Under the pieces are notes generated by a model. It was not told the origin of the DNA. It saw nothing but the letters and a program-made list of their open reading frames with translations, and did no database searches. Source: Melanocharis versteri (Eukaryota; Chordata; Aves; Passeriformes; Melanocharitidae). Taken from it: DNA of 64,000 nt. Below, in pieces: positions 34,876-47,890 of this stretch. Each line of letters opens with the position of its first letter. Position 1 is the first letter of the stretch. The stretch covers positions 761,154-825,153 of the forward strand of contig VZTG01001536.1 of NCBI GenBank assembly GCA_013397845.1, in the 5' to 3' direction. The translations under genes were made by a program, and so were the position numbers.

Positions 34876-37800
34876 AGCCTCACAAACTCACTCGAATGTC
34901 ATTGTATGTTTGGATCGCTCAGCTGGGACTTAAATGCAAAGCACCAAAGAGCCTAGGTGGATATGTAAAGTAGTGATGGAAGGTATTCAGAATGGTGCAT
35001 CCCAGGAATTAACCTGCTCCACTAAGGGGGATATAAAACAAGATTTCCCTCTACTTTAATTGATCAACATTTGTGTGTTTGCCGTTCTGCAGTGATAATT
35101 TATGACTGCATTCATACCTATTTGGCTGTTTACTATGGGAAGAGGAACTTCGTGAAGAAACTTTTCAGGACCAGCTTCCAAATATAAACAAACTGAAGCT
35201 GATTGATTCTAAGCTACAGCTTCCTCCCATGCACAAGCCGAATGGAGTGAAATTTCCAAAACTTCTACCAATTGTAACTTTCAGTTTTCAAATTATGTGG
35301 AGAACAGTGAAACTTGTGAACATTTTTTGACAAAAGCAGTGGAAAGAGCAGTGGAATTACGTATTTGTTCCTCAGCTTCTGTAGCTTCATTTTTCCTTGC
35401 ATCTGGCACAGTTCTCTGATTTATAGCTCTTGGTGTATTTGTCTTGAGATTTGCCTCAAAACAAGCTGGATACTTGAGCCTGAGAAATAGCTATCTGATT
35501 TCTGTCCAGGATACTGCCTCTCAGAGACTTCCTGAAGATTTATGTAAAGCAGTTCCCTGAACAAGAGCACACGGCTTTTGTCTGTTCTTAAAGCTACAGA
35601 ACCCTTTTTTGTTTCTTTTCAAATTCTCTGCAATTGTTTTTTCCATTCACTTAAGTTCTCAAAAGTGGCACCAAAACTCAAAGGGTTTCAAAGAGTTTCC
35701 CATAACCTCCTGTCAGCGCCATCTCCTTTCCTTGCTCTATACTGGTACAGGATGAGGGATCTGGGTGGAGTTGTATTTCCGTTGCTAGCAGTAGTGCTAG
35801 TAATTTTCTCCCTATTTCTAGGTATACATATTATCAATCCATAAAAATTGTGTGAAGTTCAAGATTTAGTTAATTGCCATAGACAAAGAAAATACGCTTC
35901 CTGGCTTCTGAGCCGTAGAGCTCTGTAAAAGATGAAAGACCCTGAAATTACCTCCCTTTATCTTTCCTAAGGAAGGGCTACTTGTATTTCCCAGACTGAC
36001 AGACATTAAGCCAGCAGCCTCTCCATAACAGTGAAGCCATGTAACAATGAGGCTGTGCCAGCAAAGATCAATAACTGCCACTTAGTTGAAGGGTAACAGT
36101 CTGTTCCTACCTGAACCAGTAGTTTGCCCATGACAAATAATCCTTGAAGATAATCAGATCACACCACTTGATTTAATTCACTTTCTACAGCAGGAGTATT
36201 TGTTCAATGGACCACAAACCCCTCTGGTTTAGCATGACTTCATATATATTTGCTCATTCGTCTTATTCCACACTATTAAATTTTGTTTCTATTTCTTATA
36301 TCTAAAAGGTCTTGCTATATAGCATTAAAAATAAGTTTTCTTTTAAAACAATCCCTACTTTAGCTCCCTTCAGCAAGTCCCTAGCCTAGTAAGCACCAGC
36401 TTCCAGAGAGATAAAACTTAAAGGAAGTCCTGATAGTGTCATTTAATATCATCTGATGAGAGACTGGTGATGGTCTGCTCTTTTTCTGCTGTTCCTGGCA
36501 GACTCTTCCATCCAAGAAATCTTTTACAGCTAACTTTCTGTGGAAGCTACTGGACTGTCTTGTCCTGGGTTTTCTTGACAGCTAAGAGAAAGTTCAAAAG
36601 TGAATTTGTGGGGGCCAGGCCACCCTGTATTCCTAATGCTAATATTCTCTTGCTGTCCTTAGATTCTTCGTTGTTGAACTTCTGAACTTGTGTAATGGTG
36701 CTTGATCTTTACACTTGTACTTATTTATCTAAGAAATGTTTTACTTTATAATATTTAACCTATGACACTGCACAATGAATTTTATATATCTTCAATTAAG
36801 TGTAGCATTATCATTGTTTAGCTGTGCAGGTTATTGTCCTTTACAACACAGCACCTGGTATGATATGAGTTAATGCTGTTAGTCTGCAGAGAAACTATTT
36901 TTATGACAAAAATAAAATTACTTTGAAAAAAATGTAATTTAATTGAAAACCCATTTAAGGGGTAAAATTATATTATTGATTATGATCAAAATGTCCCAGA
37001 CGCTGATGAATTTATCAATTCCTGGTTAGACATGTTATAAATCTTTTAGTGGAAGCAGGTGAATGTGAATGAGGTGAATATTTTCAAATTATGGTGGCAC
37101 ATTACTTTTTATGTATAAGTCTTTTGTTCTTTGCAATGTACCTGTGAACGGAAACAGCTTTTTAAGAGCTGCGCTAGAAAAAATAACACACAATGCAATG
37201 TGCATTATAAATCAAGCCAAAATCAAACTGGTTTATGCCAATAAAAAGTATGTTTAAAAAATCATGACAAATTGTTTCAAAGATTGCTGAAAAATTATTT
37301 CAGTAGTTACTCTGCTAGAGGACAAACTGTAGTAAACAAGTGTAAACGATTTAGCTTTCAAGTAAGGTGAGAAATTATATCAATATTTTTTAAAGTAGTA
37401 TAAGTTGCAACATCTTTCATTTAAGTTTCCAGATCAAGATTCATAAAGCAGTATTTATTTCCTGCATTAATCTGAAGGTTATCTATGATGAATCTGCATT
37501 ATAGACTAATAGGATTGTTTTTTGTGGTAATGATAAAGCCTTAAAAATGGAAAATACTCACCAGTAATTGTATTTTCCAAGATGTACAGCCCCTTACTAT
37601 CCATAGGAAATTTTACATGGAATAGGTAGATCATAAATTAGGTACATTTTTGAAGGTATCTTACCTTTTCCGAAGTTCCTGGAATAATTAAGCTTCTTGG
37701 TCAGGGGCTGAACACAGCTGATTCACTTAGCTAGCATCAGTTTCAATTCAAAACACCTGTGTGACAGGAACCTTTCACCCAGGCTGTGAAGGTGGTGAGA

Positions 37801-38062
37801 GAGCACAAAGAGCTGTGAGAGCCACAGCTACTGTGCAGTTCTCTGCTTGCATAAATGTGTGCCAGTCTAAGACAGGGAAACTGGCCATCCTACAGCTGAA
37901 GATGGGATGTCTTGTAATAACACCTGATTCATGAGGTGTTAGATATGGCTCCTTTTAAGTACCAAGGCAGGTGTAAATTGTAGGCTCTGATCCCTTTGTG
38001 CATACAGAGACTCAGTCACTGTGGTGACAGTGGAAGAGCCCTCTTCCTGGTCCTCTCTACAG
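34876..38062. other. Mixed region; no gene recognised; possible enhancer at 36.94-37.26 kb
   Basis: No mobile elements were seen. The interval 36,940-37,260 is CpG-poor and dense in AT-rich, homeodomain- or POU-like words, including AATGCA-atg-TGCATT (37,192-37,206). Minus-strand splice-like pairs at 36,110 and 37,665 show how often such signals arise by chance. Confidence 0.35.
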
Positions 38063-38129
38063 CTTAGAGCTTTTTCCTAGAAAGAAGTTGTGGCTTCAGT
38101 GTGACCATGGCCTGGAAATCAGCAGTCAG
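38063..38129 (+). other. Candidate exon with well-placed ATG
   Basis: A strong acceptor (CTTCCTGGTCCTCTCTACAG) and a consensus donor (CAG|GTGAGT) enclose 67 bases open in one frame (starting LELFPRKKLWLQCDHGLEIS). In another frame an ATG at 38,107 (ACCATGGCC, optimal context) starts MAWKSAV up to the donor. It could be an exon of unit B or the first coding exon of a separate transcript. No product is recognised. Confidence 0.3.
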
Positions 38130-41100
38130 GTGAGTGTTCTGATGACTACACCATTATCTCTTATGTTTCCTCTAACTGAAGTCAAATAAATATCAGTGTG
38201 CTGCTAGCACAGTTTTGCACAGTCATCTTTAAACTCTGCTGTGGGGGTTGTACCTTCTTGAAGAAAGGGTGATGCTCCTTATGGTGTGATTTGTGATGGA
38301 AGGTACCTGCTTGTGGCATTGCTGCTTCTTACCCCCATGATGGTCTGCACTCTCTTTTAAAGGGTTTACAAGTGTGTTACATAAACTGCACTGAGATGCT
38401 GATGGTGGTTTTAAGGAAAGTTGACTTTTTTTTTTTTTAAATTAGCTCAGTTTCTCATGTCCTTCCCAAAAGACAATCTTCTGCTGCACTGTGGGGAGAG
38501 CAGAATTCCATAATATGATATATAAACCAGAGTGTTTGTAGTATGAAGCTACAGACAGACTGGTTTTTATAAGGAGGTCCTTTATATATAACTTGTCTGT
38601 CCCACTGAAAATACTAAGCATACTGTTTTGCTTTCTAGAAAACAGATATTTGGTATACTTGAGTAAATACTAACTGAAGGCTATTACAAACACTGGTGTG
38701 TTTCTTTGGTTTATTTAAGGAAGTGCCTGACTGTCCAGAGGAGATGGTGTACATTCTTTACTGCCAAGATATAGGAAGAAAAAGGGAAATAGAAGCAAAT
38801 AAATTTCTTATCTAAGATACTTTTGGCAAATGGAACCTTCTCCCCCACCCCCGCTCCAATTACCATGGCCCTTATAGAGATATTTAATTGCTGTCCAATT
38901 CTTAGAACAAGAGCAACAATAAATTGTAAAAATAAGATTGCAGGAAAAAGAATTCATGTTCTCCTTGGAACTCCTGAACATTCAAATTCAGTCATAGTCC
39001 TGGAGCAAATCCATCTGCATGTGGCTGTCCATGTCAATCTGCTAATTATGCTAGAGATGGTAATGAATATCACAGAGCTGATAAGAACAGACTAAAGGTA
39101 TTGGGCTGCTGAAGCTTAAATTAAAAATGAAGTTTAATCTGGAGTCTAAAATGCATAAGTAAATAATTGTAATAATAATAATAATTTTCTGTATATAATT
39201 GAAAAAAACCTGTAGCTATTAGAAAATGGGATGCATTTTAGTAAAAGTTAGAGTGCCACTACCAGATAAGTGGCTTCAAGGATGCCTGTGTTTGCAGGTT
39301 TAGCTGTCGGCAGTATCACAGGGACTGTCCAGACTTTACTTTCACAATGAAACCAGCTATCTTCTATGTAACATCAGCTAGTGTTTTCAGAAAGTTGTAT
39401 TATCTTCCTTTTGCTATAATGCCTCAAGAGGGATGCAAAACTTAGTAACGTTTTGGATTGTCTTGTTGTTTGGGTTTTTTTTGGTGGGGGGAGGGGGAGG
39501 TTTTGTTGAGTTGGAGGGGTTTTTTTTTTTGTTTGGTTTCTTTTTTGGTTTTGGGTTTGGGGTTTTTCTGTGAGAATCAACGAAAATGTTGAAAAAATTT
39601 ATTTTTTGAGTATTTATGATCCTGGTTAAAAAAAGAAATCGTGTACGTGATTTTGGGGTCTTGATAAATATTTTAAATCTAACTTGTAATCTCCTTCAAT
39701 TTTTCAAACTGGTTTCAAAAGTAACCAGACTCTTTGGGTTTGGGTTGTAATCTATTGAAAGGATAAGGAATTATGTCGATTGTAATCATAGGCAGCACAA
39801 AGGTCACATGAGAGGTATTGGGAGCTTCATCCAGCTTTGTTCAGGGATTGGCAATACAAAGTTCTGAGGTTATAAAGCAGCAAAGGTGTGGTTTAGTAGA
39901 GCTTAAAATCAGGTGTTTTACTAACACAAAAGTAACAACTCTTAGTCATTATTGACTTGCATTGTGTTTGTAGCAGTGACCCAGAGGTGAAAGGCTCCAC
40001 ATCTCATTTCCAACCCTCTGAGCTATGTAGACCTCCATAATTTAATTTGATGCAAAGCAATTATCAGGCAATTGATTTTTATTGATTGTGCTGTAGGACA
40101 GAAACATTTCTGTTGCAGCAGACAAGAACTTCAGGGATTGCCATCCACCCGTATTCACAGTAAGCAGAGAAATGTTTAAAGCTATGTAACTGAAGCTCTT
40201 AATGACCTTAGATGTCAGTAGATAGAATGTTTCTTCCTTTATTTTTTGTTTCAGTGTGTGCCCTCTGATCTTTCTTAAGTTTTTTGTACTTTTCTTGTCC
40301 TTTATGTTTGCTTTCTTTTGGTTTGTGTGGATGCTTGCTTGCTTACTTTCTCCTTTCTCCCTGAGCCTTCTAGTTCTTGAATATTTTCCAGTATCTCTTT
40401 CTCCCTTCCTCACTGCAATATTTCCCATTGCCAGGTCTTCCTTGAACACGTTTTCTTTCCTTTCTTACTAATTTCTACCATATTTTGATGACGCTGTAAT
40501 GCTGTTCTCCATGGATCCCCTTTCTCTAATCTTTTGTCTTGTGATTCTCAGGTTCTCTTGCTTCTGTGGGGATTTCCTCCTTTGCTCCAGCAGTTGTTGT
40601 CTCAGCCAGTGCTAATTTCCTCTCCTTTGTACACCTGAATTGCACCTGTAGGGCTCTCTTCAGAAACCTACAGCACTAAGTGTAGGTTAGTGCTGTAATG
40701 TGACCCATGTGTGTAGTTGCTTTTATAGTATGGATGCTTCATCTAACAAGCATTGAATTGAGACATGCAGATTGTTTCAGGTATCAAGTACTTCAATTTA
40801 TAGCACAGTTGCCTATTTTTTCTAACTTATTAAGAATAGGAACATATACCACATAACTTAATGCTGGGATATGATTTCTGACAGTCTCAATATAATGTCT
40901 AGAAAGTAATGTAGCATAGATTTAAGAGTATAAATAAAGTAGAGGGGAAAAAAAGGAGATTTTAAGAACTCTGAACTATCCTGAATGGTTACAACTATAT
41001 TTTCAAAATACTAATTTAGTTTTGTGGTTATTGTAAATACCAGTGTATCTTTTTGGAGTGTATTCACCGTGCATTGATAGATGATTTTATGTCCTGATTT

Positions 41101-43480
41101 TGTCTTAACATAAATTATTATATGATCAAATTATTCTACTTGGAAGTAGTTTAATTGCATAGGGAAAGAAAGGAACTGAAAATGCATTGTAACTTGTTAA
41201 AAGTAAAAGAAAATGTTGAAGAGGTTTTTATATGAGGACTTGCAGTAGAAGTGTTGTTCTGAGTAATTGTCTTGGTCTATAGATCTTTGACAACAATGTC
41301 GGTGAAATTGGTTTCACTTCTGCCCTCTGATAAAAGTGACTTGGAAATTCAGGTCATTGGTTTCAGTATGGGCAGTAGATGACAAATTTTATGGGCTACT
41401 TGTGGGTATTGATAATGCTTTTGGACAAGCTTTGGGAAATCTTTCCACTGAGGCATTATTTGTTGATGCAGTGGCTTAGGAGAAAGAACGTTCTGCTGCT
41501 GATCTTTGTAGATTGTTTAATTCCTTGCAGTTCAAGGCAGATTGTTAAGCATGGCTAAAATGTGTGCTAAGAAGATAGGGCTGGCTAAGTTTCATTCTGC
41601 CACCACAGTTTTTGGCAAACTGATGTTTGAACTTTGTTGTGGTTGTCCTTTTAAATGTGATGCTAATACTTTTAAAGCCATTTCTATCTGTTTCTTTTTT
41701 TTCTTTTTCAATGATTCCCGCATGTTGCAATACACTAAAAAATGCTTGTCTGTTGCTCATTTTGCCTTTATGTTTACAAATGGAAGTAATTCATATGATA
41801 AAAATGCATAAAATGATGGCATGGATGGAAAGCCACGCTATTCTTCTATGTTACAGTAATAATTTTCTATGATAAATTAATAAAGCTTATTTACTAAATT
41901 AATAACAACTACTTTAAGTCCTTTCAGAGCAATTTAGAGAAAGTCTAATTTGCAGAATTTCAGAAAGGGTTTTGTATCCATAGTCTGGAGTTTTGGTGTG
42001 AGAGGAGAAAATATTTTGTGAATGTAACACCAATATCCGCTATCTCGTTAAGTTTGATAGTGTCTTCAGAAGTCAGTGAACAGTTTGAGGGCATTCTTCC
42101 CAATGTGCCATTTTAGTCCCTATTTTTAGGTCTTAATCCACTATAGTTATGTTATCAGTTCTGCCCCTTGCCACTTTCCAAGAAAGTTTTCTTATTTCAG
42201 GGCAGGCTGCAGCTGCACATCATTTTGGAAGGACTTATGAACAAGACAGATGTTCAGGGATAAATTAGTCCTCAGTCTTCCTCTGTGGTTTCGGATTTTT
42301 CTGAGCCAAAGTTTGAAGCTTTACTTTTATTTACTAGCTGCTGGTAGCAATTTTTACTTGTATTTATCTAATTACCTTTTGAACCCATCTATAGATAAAG
42401 AAAGCATTGATTGAGGCAACCTGTTCTGTGTAAGAAGTGGCACCAGGCCAGTTAAGGAAAGAATGATGTCAAGGAGAAAAAAAACGAAGGCAATGAAATC
42501 TGGGAGAAATTTGTAGGAGAGACGTAGAAACTTCAAATGTCACAAGCCATTAGTGTTTACCAATGTAATGGTTTACTCCCATGAAAATGAATGTTGGGTA
42601 TAAATGATTAAGAAGAGGGATGTAGCATCCCATAGTTTGTGCTTCTCAACTCCATTCTGAAACCTTGGGAAATTAAGCAATATTACATGCATCAATCAAG
42701 GTTAGTGTGTAATTAGTAAAACATTTAGGTTTTCATTAGCTTTATTTGTGATCAGCACCAAATCCAGCAAGTTAAAATCCCTTTTCTGCTATTTGGGCAT
42801 AGATACCCTTAACTATTTTTCTGTGGAGTAGGAGTGTGCAATATTGAAAAGAGCATGAATGACTGGTTTACTAGCTAACAGTGAAGATAATATAGGTAGT
42901 TACAGAGTACTTATGTAATTGTGAAGAGAAAGGTAACAGCTATTTTGTAAATTAAATAGGGAAAATAATAGAGACAGATGAATCTTAGTAAAACAATAAA
43001 ATTAAAACATGTTAAAATAATCCTACTTAGCCTATTGACTAAAGAGAGAAGTGAAGTAATGTCTTATGAATGTCCGATAGCAATTAGCATTGGGAACATT
43101 TATTTGATTAGTTTGTGAAAACAACAGTGTGTCACTGCAATCGTTTTTGGTTGTTTTTCCAGTTTAATTTAAACTCAACTTGCAAAACTTAAGAAGATTT
43201 CTTACCCCTTTAGCTACTGCAGGAAGATATATTTAATCTGAAAATTAATCTATTCTTAAACCCCAGTCAGGCTAAGCCATAAAAAATGAGCAACGTCATC
43301 ATTTCCATTTGAATACATGGCTTTTGAGAGTGCCCAGTTACTCGGGGTATAGTCCAGCACACTACAGAACTGAAATCCTGCTCGGCTGTCCTGATGGTTC
43401 ATACTAGACTTTTTTTAAAAAAAAAAAGTCATGGTATTCAATGGAGGTGGATTGTTTTGTCTGCTCACTGACTACTGCAG
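38130..43480. other. T-rich region, G/T-rich tract, no gene recognised
   Basis: This holds a G/T-rich tract at 39,465-39,580 (listed separately), an AAT run at 39,166-39,187 and a possible enhancer-like block at 38,860-39,070. No mobile elements were recognised and no exon is supported. Confidence 0.4.
39465..39580. repeat. Strand-asymmetric G/T-rich tract
   Basis: Over about 115 bases the + strand is almost entirely G and T, with G runs of three to six and T runs up to twelve. Loops between the longer G runs are mostly too long for a textbook G-quadruplex. The repeat unit is irregular, so it is neither telomeric nor a clean microsatellite. Confidence 0.8.
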
Positions 43481-43529
43481 AGCATAAGGCAGTATTTGCC
43501 ACCCAGCCTTTTCTTACTACTGAGTTCTG
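43481..43529 (+). other. Candidate exon, most distal of the plus-strand unit
   Basis: The acceptor (TGTCTGCTCACTGACTACTGCAG) and donor (TTCTG|GTAAGTAG) are both good. Two frames are open across 49 bases, so the coding frame cannot be chosen. It lies near the right-hand limit of the T-rich region. Confidence 0.22.
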
Positions 43530-46500
43530 GTAAGTAGAGCAAAGAAGAACAGCAGCTAAAGCAGCACAGAGAATCTAAAGGCTATCCATAGTTGACAAAG
43601 CCTGCTGTTTTCTTACACAATTCAAAATGGTCACCAAAGGAAGAGAGCTCCTGTGCTGTGATACAGATCTCATATTTGCTTTGTATAGTATTTTCCTCGT
43701 TACTAGAGACTTAGGTCTAGTGAATCCTAGGACACTTTCGTTAGGTTGAGGGTCTTGAAATTCTGTACTAGCAGTCCTAAGCAGTGAAAACTTAATTTGA
43801 AATCGTTTTCAAGGCAGAGGGCAGAATGACAGATCAATGGCAAAATCAGTTAAGTGTGGAGGGGAGAAATCAATTTATAACAGATAAATCACTACTTATT
43901 AATGGATTAATTAAATAGCCTAGGGTAATCCTTTAAATGATTCCTAGGACACAGTGCATTAATTGACATTAGTGTGATGTTCTTTGACTTATTGTTCCTT
44001 TTTCCCTATGTATTTGAAATAGAAAACTGCTCCATACATAAGGAGAGTTCAATTTTATTGATGGTTTATTGGTCAGTAAAGTTCAAGATATGGTGATTAC
44101 AAGCATTGAACAATAGATACAGAAATGAAATACCAACATTTTTCTTATTTGATGAGTTTTCAATTTTCAGTCATGATATAACATCGAATCAGTCATTATT
44201 GCACGCATAGTTAAAACTCTATTATCTTAGTGGATTAATATGTATTGCTTGTTAACTAATATATCTGTGACGTTTTTGCAGTATTGTGGTAGTCAGACAT
44301 AATTACAGCCTTGGGTGTCTGGGGCTAAGTTTCACAGTTTGCACATACAGACATACTTAAGCATCTGGAAAAGTAACAAAGAATTACTGTAAGTTTGGAT
44401 ATAACAAGTAGGATCATGAAAAGAAATAATAGGTCATTTAAGATAGTGAAGACTTTAAGTAAAAAAAGCAATCCAATCTAAAACATAAAGGAAGAGATGT
44501 TTTTATATATATACTGAATGTATTTCAACAATAAACAGAATTCGGTTATGAAAAGTAGTGCTTTAACAAGGAATGATCAGTACTTTGCTATTAATAATTT
44601 CTGTATGAGTCTTATTCAAGGCAATGTTAGATGATCAAGAGATGAGATGAAATCTCCCCAAAAGATAAATTGATTTAGATGTCAACATAGGTTTAATGTC
44701 CAACTACAAATCACTTCAAATGAATCAGTTCATTGTACAAGATTGATTTAAAAATGTTTCTAATTCATTTTGTCACACTTTCATTAGCTTATGTGATAGC
44801 AATAATTCAAATACATATTTGAAAGAAGTGGCTGCCTTTTCATAATTCAGTTTTGTTTTTAATTATGATACCAGATATGCATTTTGGAGGAGTGCGCACA
44901 TAAGCAACTTCATGTGGCTCATATTTGTGTAGTGTATCTTAGGAGTAAATTCCTAAAATTAATAGAACAATAGTGAGTAAAATGGTGTGAGTTAGATTCA
45001 CTCTGTCAAAGTATAGTTAACTTTAAGTATCATCAGAGTATTTTACTATGTATTTAATAACCTTTATGGAATTAAAATGTATTTTAAGCACTGTTCTTTG
45101 CATATTTGCCCTATATTAATATATTGCCATTAGGGAATCTTACATAAATAGACATATTCAGAAACTATAATTTGCCAGCCAGTTCAGTTTTGGCACTGAA
45201 CACTAGACAGACAATGAAAATATTACCGTGGTTAACATTTACTTTTATTCAATTAATGAATAATTATGAGAGAGCTTACTTTCCTTAAGTGTGGTTATCT
45301 CCTTATGTTTTTAGTGGCTTGCTGTTCATTATGTTTCTAAATGAATAATAACACAAGCTGTGGAATAAATGCCATTTGGGATTACTGTTGATGATGACCC
45401 CCAGCCTGGCTCATCATTTCCAATATTTCTGTCTTGTGGTTCGAAAGATTTTCAAAGTAATTGAATCTTTCCTTTTTGTGACTGAACTCCAAAGGGGTTT
45501 TTCAATTCCCCTGTTTTCTTTTATAACCATAAAATTAAATTTTTTATCCCAGGGCTTCTGTGTTAGTAAAATTTCTTTAGAGAAAAATTAAATATGAAAG
45601 TCTTCTAACTGGGAAAAAGGGAGATTTACAGTCTCCTTACTAATCAATGCTGATAAAAAGCAGCTTTTATAAAATTATAGGCAAGGAAATTCATTTGTGG
45701 GCTTGCCATTAAAAAACCAAACAAATACACAACAAAAGAAAAGCATTACAGTTCAAACTAGTGGGAGCATCATAAAGAGTACTCTGTGTACTTGTGTTTC
45801 TTAAAGTGAGATATGCTTTTAAGTTCCTGAAAGTTTTATAGAGTTATCCAACTGATCTAATCTTCAAGACTAGTAGGATTTCGTAATATTTTTTTTTACC
45901 TCAAAGGCTGAGGTAAAAAAAGGCTGAGGCTGAACTGAAATGTGTTTTCTGAATCATATTCTTCAAATTTTAAAACCAATGTGGTCCAACCCTCCCTGTC
46001 AGAAGTGAGAAAAGAAACCACATTGCATGACTTTCTTGGTGAGTACTCCCAGCTGAAATACCTTGTGTAGCTGCAGCACTGCAATAATACCTGCTCAGCA
46101 CAAGTCATGATGTGGGTTCATTGGACAGAAACAAGTTGGAGATAAGAGTTCTTCAGTGAAAATTTCATTTATTGGTCTTAGAGAACAAGGAAGGAGTATT
46201 TGAAAGAAAGGCGAAACAGCTTTCACTTTGCTGTCTTAAACTGAGTTCTTGATGGACATAGGACAGAATTAAATAGGCTACTAAAACCTTGATAGCTGAT
46301 TTATACAAAGAAGTCCTTATTTGGTAGAAATCAGTTTACTGACAGAATTAATGATACAAGACCTTTAAGAACTTTCTTTGGCTGGACTGTATAAATAATT
46401 CTGAAAAAGTCTCAGTGATGTGAGTATACGTGAGTTTACTCATTTTTATAGTACATTTTCAATTTTAGAACAACTGTGATAATAATGTTATACTTTGAAG

Positions 46501-47635
46501 GGCTGAGGTAGACTAATTAATGCACTTTCAGTTCAACTTCATAAATTTTCCCTAATACATTTTGAATTTTAAAATATTTGTTTTTCTTGGGCTTCTGAAA
46601 TTGTATTTCAGAAAAGTACTACATCAATGTTATGCCTCAAATATATGATGAACTCCTGCTTCTCCCCAAGTTAAGTAGAAGCAACACTAGCTTATTGTTT
46701 CACATAACAATTTGTAATGTAAAAATAGAGATTGAATGTCAGTTTTGGGATACTGTAACTGGGATACTAGGGTTGATTCAGACTATTGACTACTGTGTAA
46801 TTGTCATGTCCTGTTTATATACATATGCTGCCCTTCTGACCTTTCAGTTCAAAGGTGCAATTTTAATTGGACAAAACAAGCAATGCCAGGTATTGAATTG
46901 GGCATTAACTTACTGGCAGCATGATACTCAACTCTTCAAGTTAATTGGTTCCTTTAAAATGTGGCAGGTGCAAGAATATGCACAGGCAAATGATGTGTGT
47001 ACATCTGGAGGGAGTAGTCAGAAAGAATAATGGTTATTGGGCATCTTTCATAATCATGTTCAGCTTACAGGACCATTTTCAAAGTTGGAGTCTGATCATT
47101 TAGATTTGTTTGAGATTGTCCCGTGAAGACTAAGAGCCTGAGAGTTACAAAGCTGTCTCTTCCATTGCTTTGAAATACCTTCCCTTGAAAGGAAAAGGCT
47201 ATGGGTTTTTGCAAACTTTAATACTGTGGACACCAACTTTGTGCTTTTTCACCTTATTCTTCTGTCATCATCCTGATGGCTTTTGCATTGGCTGATTGTC
47301 ACCACTGCCACTCTTCTGTAGGAGCCAATGCGTAGGAAGGACATAGCTGGCTGGTAGTCCATGGATGTGCTTCATAATTGCACCTTGCACAGGGGTTTGG
47401 GTCTCCAGTGCGAGGATCTGTTACTGTAATGTGCAAGAGTGGTACCACAGCCGCCTTCTAGACGCGTGGGTGAATCCAGTCAGGTATCACCATGAGGCTT
47501 TGTCCTGTGAGTCTACAAAAGGGACAGAACAGGCTCTATTTGGTCTTAGGAAGAAAATGCTAAGAGGTGTTGCTGCTGTCTAGCACTGTCTAATTGGAAG
47601 ATGCACAGTGAAACAAAGATCTTTTCACAGGTGCA
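43530..47635. other. Gene-free stretch; no mobile element seen
   Basis: AT-rich, with A/T bias no longer consistently in favour of T. The block 43,870-44,000 is rich in homeodomain-like words (TTAATTAA at 43,907-43,914; CCTAGG at 43,919 and 43,943). A perfect 13-bp hairpin lies at 45,891-45,921. A 132-codon plus-strand frame (46,632-47,030) has no support beyond being open. Confidence 0.45.
45891..45921. repeat. Perfect 13-bp inverted repeat, 5-base loop
   Basis: TTTTTTTACCTCA (45,891-45,903) pairs exactly with TGAGGTAAAAAAA (45,909-45,921). The word AGGCTGAGG is also directly repeated (45,905-45,913 and 45,921-45,929). No transposon ends are recognised. Confidence 0.85.
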
Positions 47636-47639
47636 CTGT

Positions 47640-47890
47640 GAAAGGACAGGAGGCAGCAGGCACAAGTTCTGAAAAAGAAAGTAATATATTAGGGAAAAAA
47701 ATAATCATGAGAGTACTAAAACATTGGAACAGGCTGCATGGGGAGGCTGTGGCGTCTCCTCTCTTGATATTCATATCTTGAATGGACATAGCCCTAAGCA
47801 CTCTGATATAATTGTGTCTGCTGAAGGCAGCGGTGTGGACTAGATGACCCACATAGGAAGGTCTCTTCCAGCCTTAATAGCACTGTGGCT
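47640..47890 (+). mobile_element. CR1 LINE 3' fragment
   Basis: The + strand carries the sense CR1 3' region. 'acattggaacaggctgcatg', 'ggaggctgtggcgtctcctc', 'gtggactagatgacccacat' and 'ggtctcttccagccttaata' follow the usual order of ORF2 end and 3' UTR. The copy is 5'-truncated and diverged, and a degenerate tail follows near 47,885. Confidence 0.85.

Noticed and set aside
37675..37710. Minus-strand exon-like segment with GTAAGA donor
   Set aside because: It lies in the T-rich plus-strand unit, is isolated and very short. It serves as a reminder that chance splice pairs occur.
39530..39570. Telomere-like GGGTTTGGGG words
   Set aside because: No TTAGGG units, irregular spacing and embedded in a larger G/T tract, so not an interstitial telomere repeat.
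46632..47030. 132-codon plus-strand frame with ATG
   Set aside because: No neighbouring exons, promoter or repeat identity; start context is ordinary. Frames of this size are expected about once by chance in a window this size.
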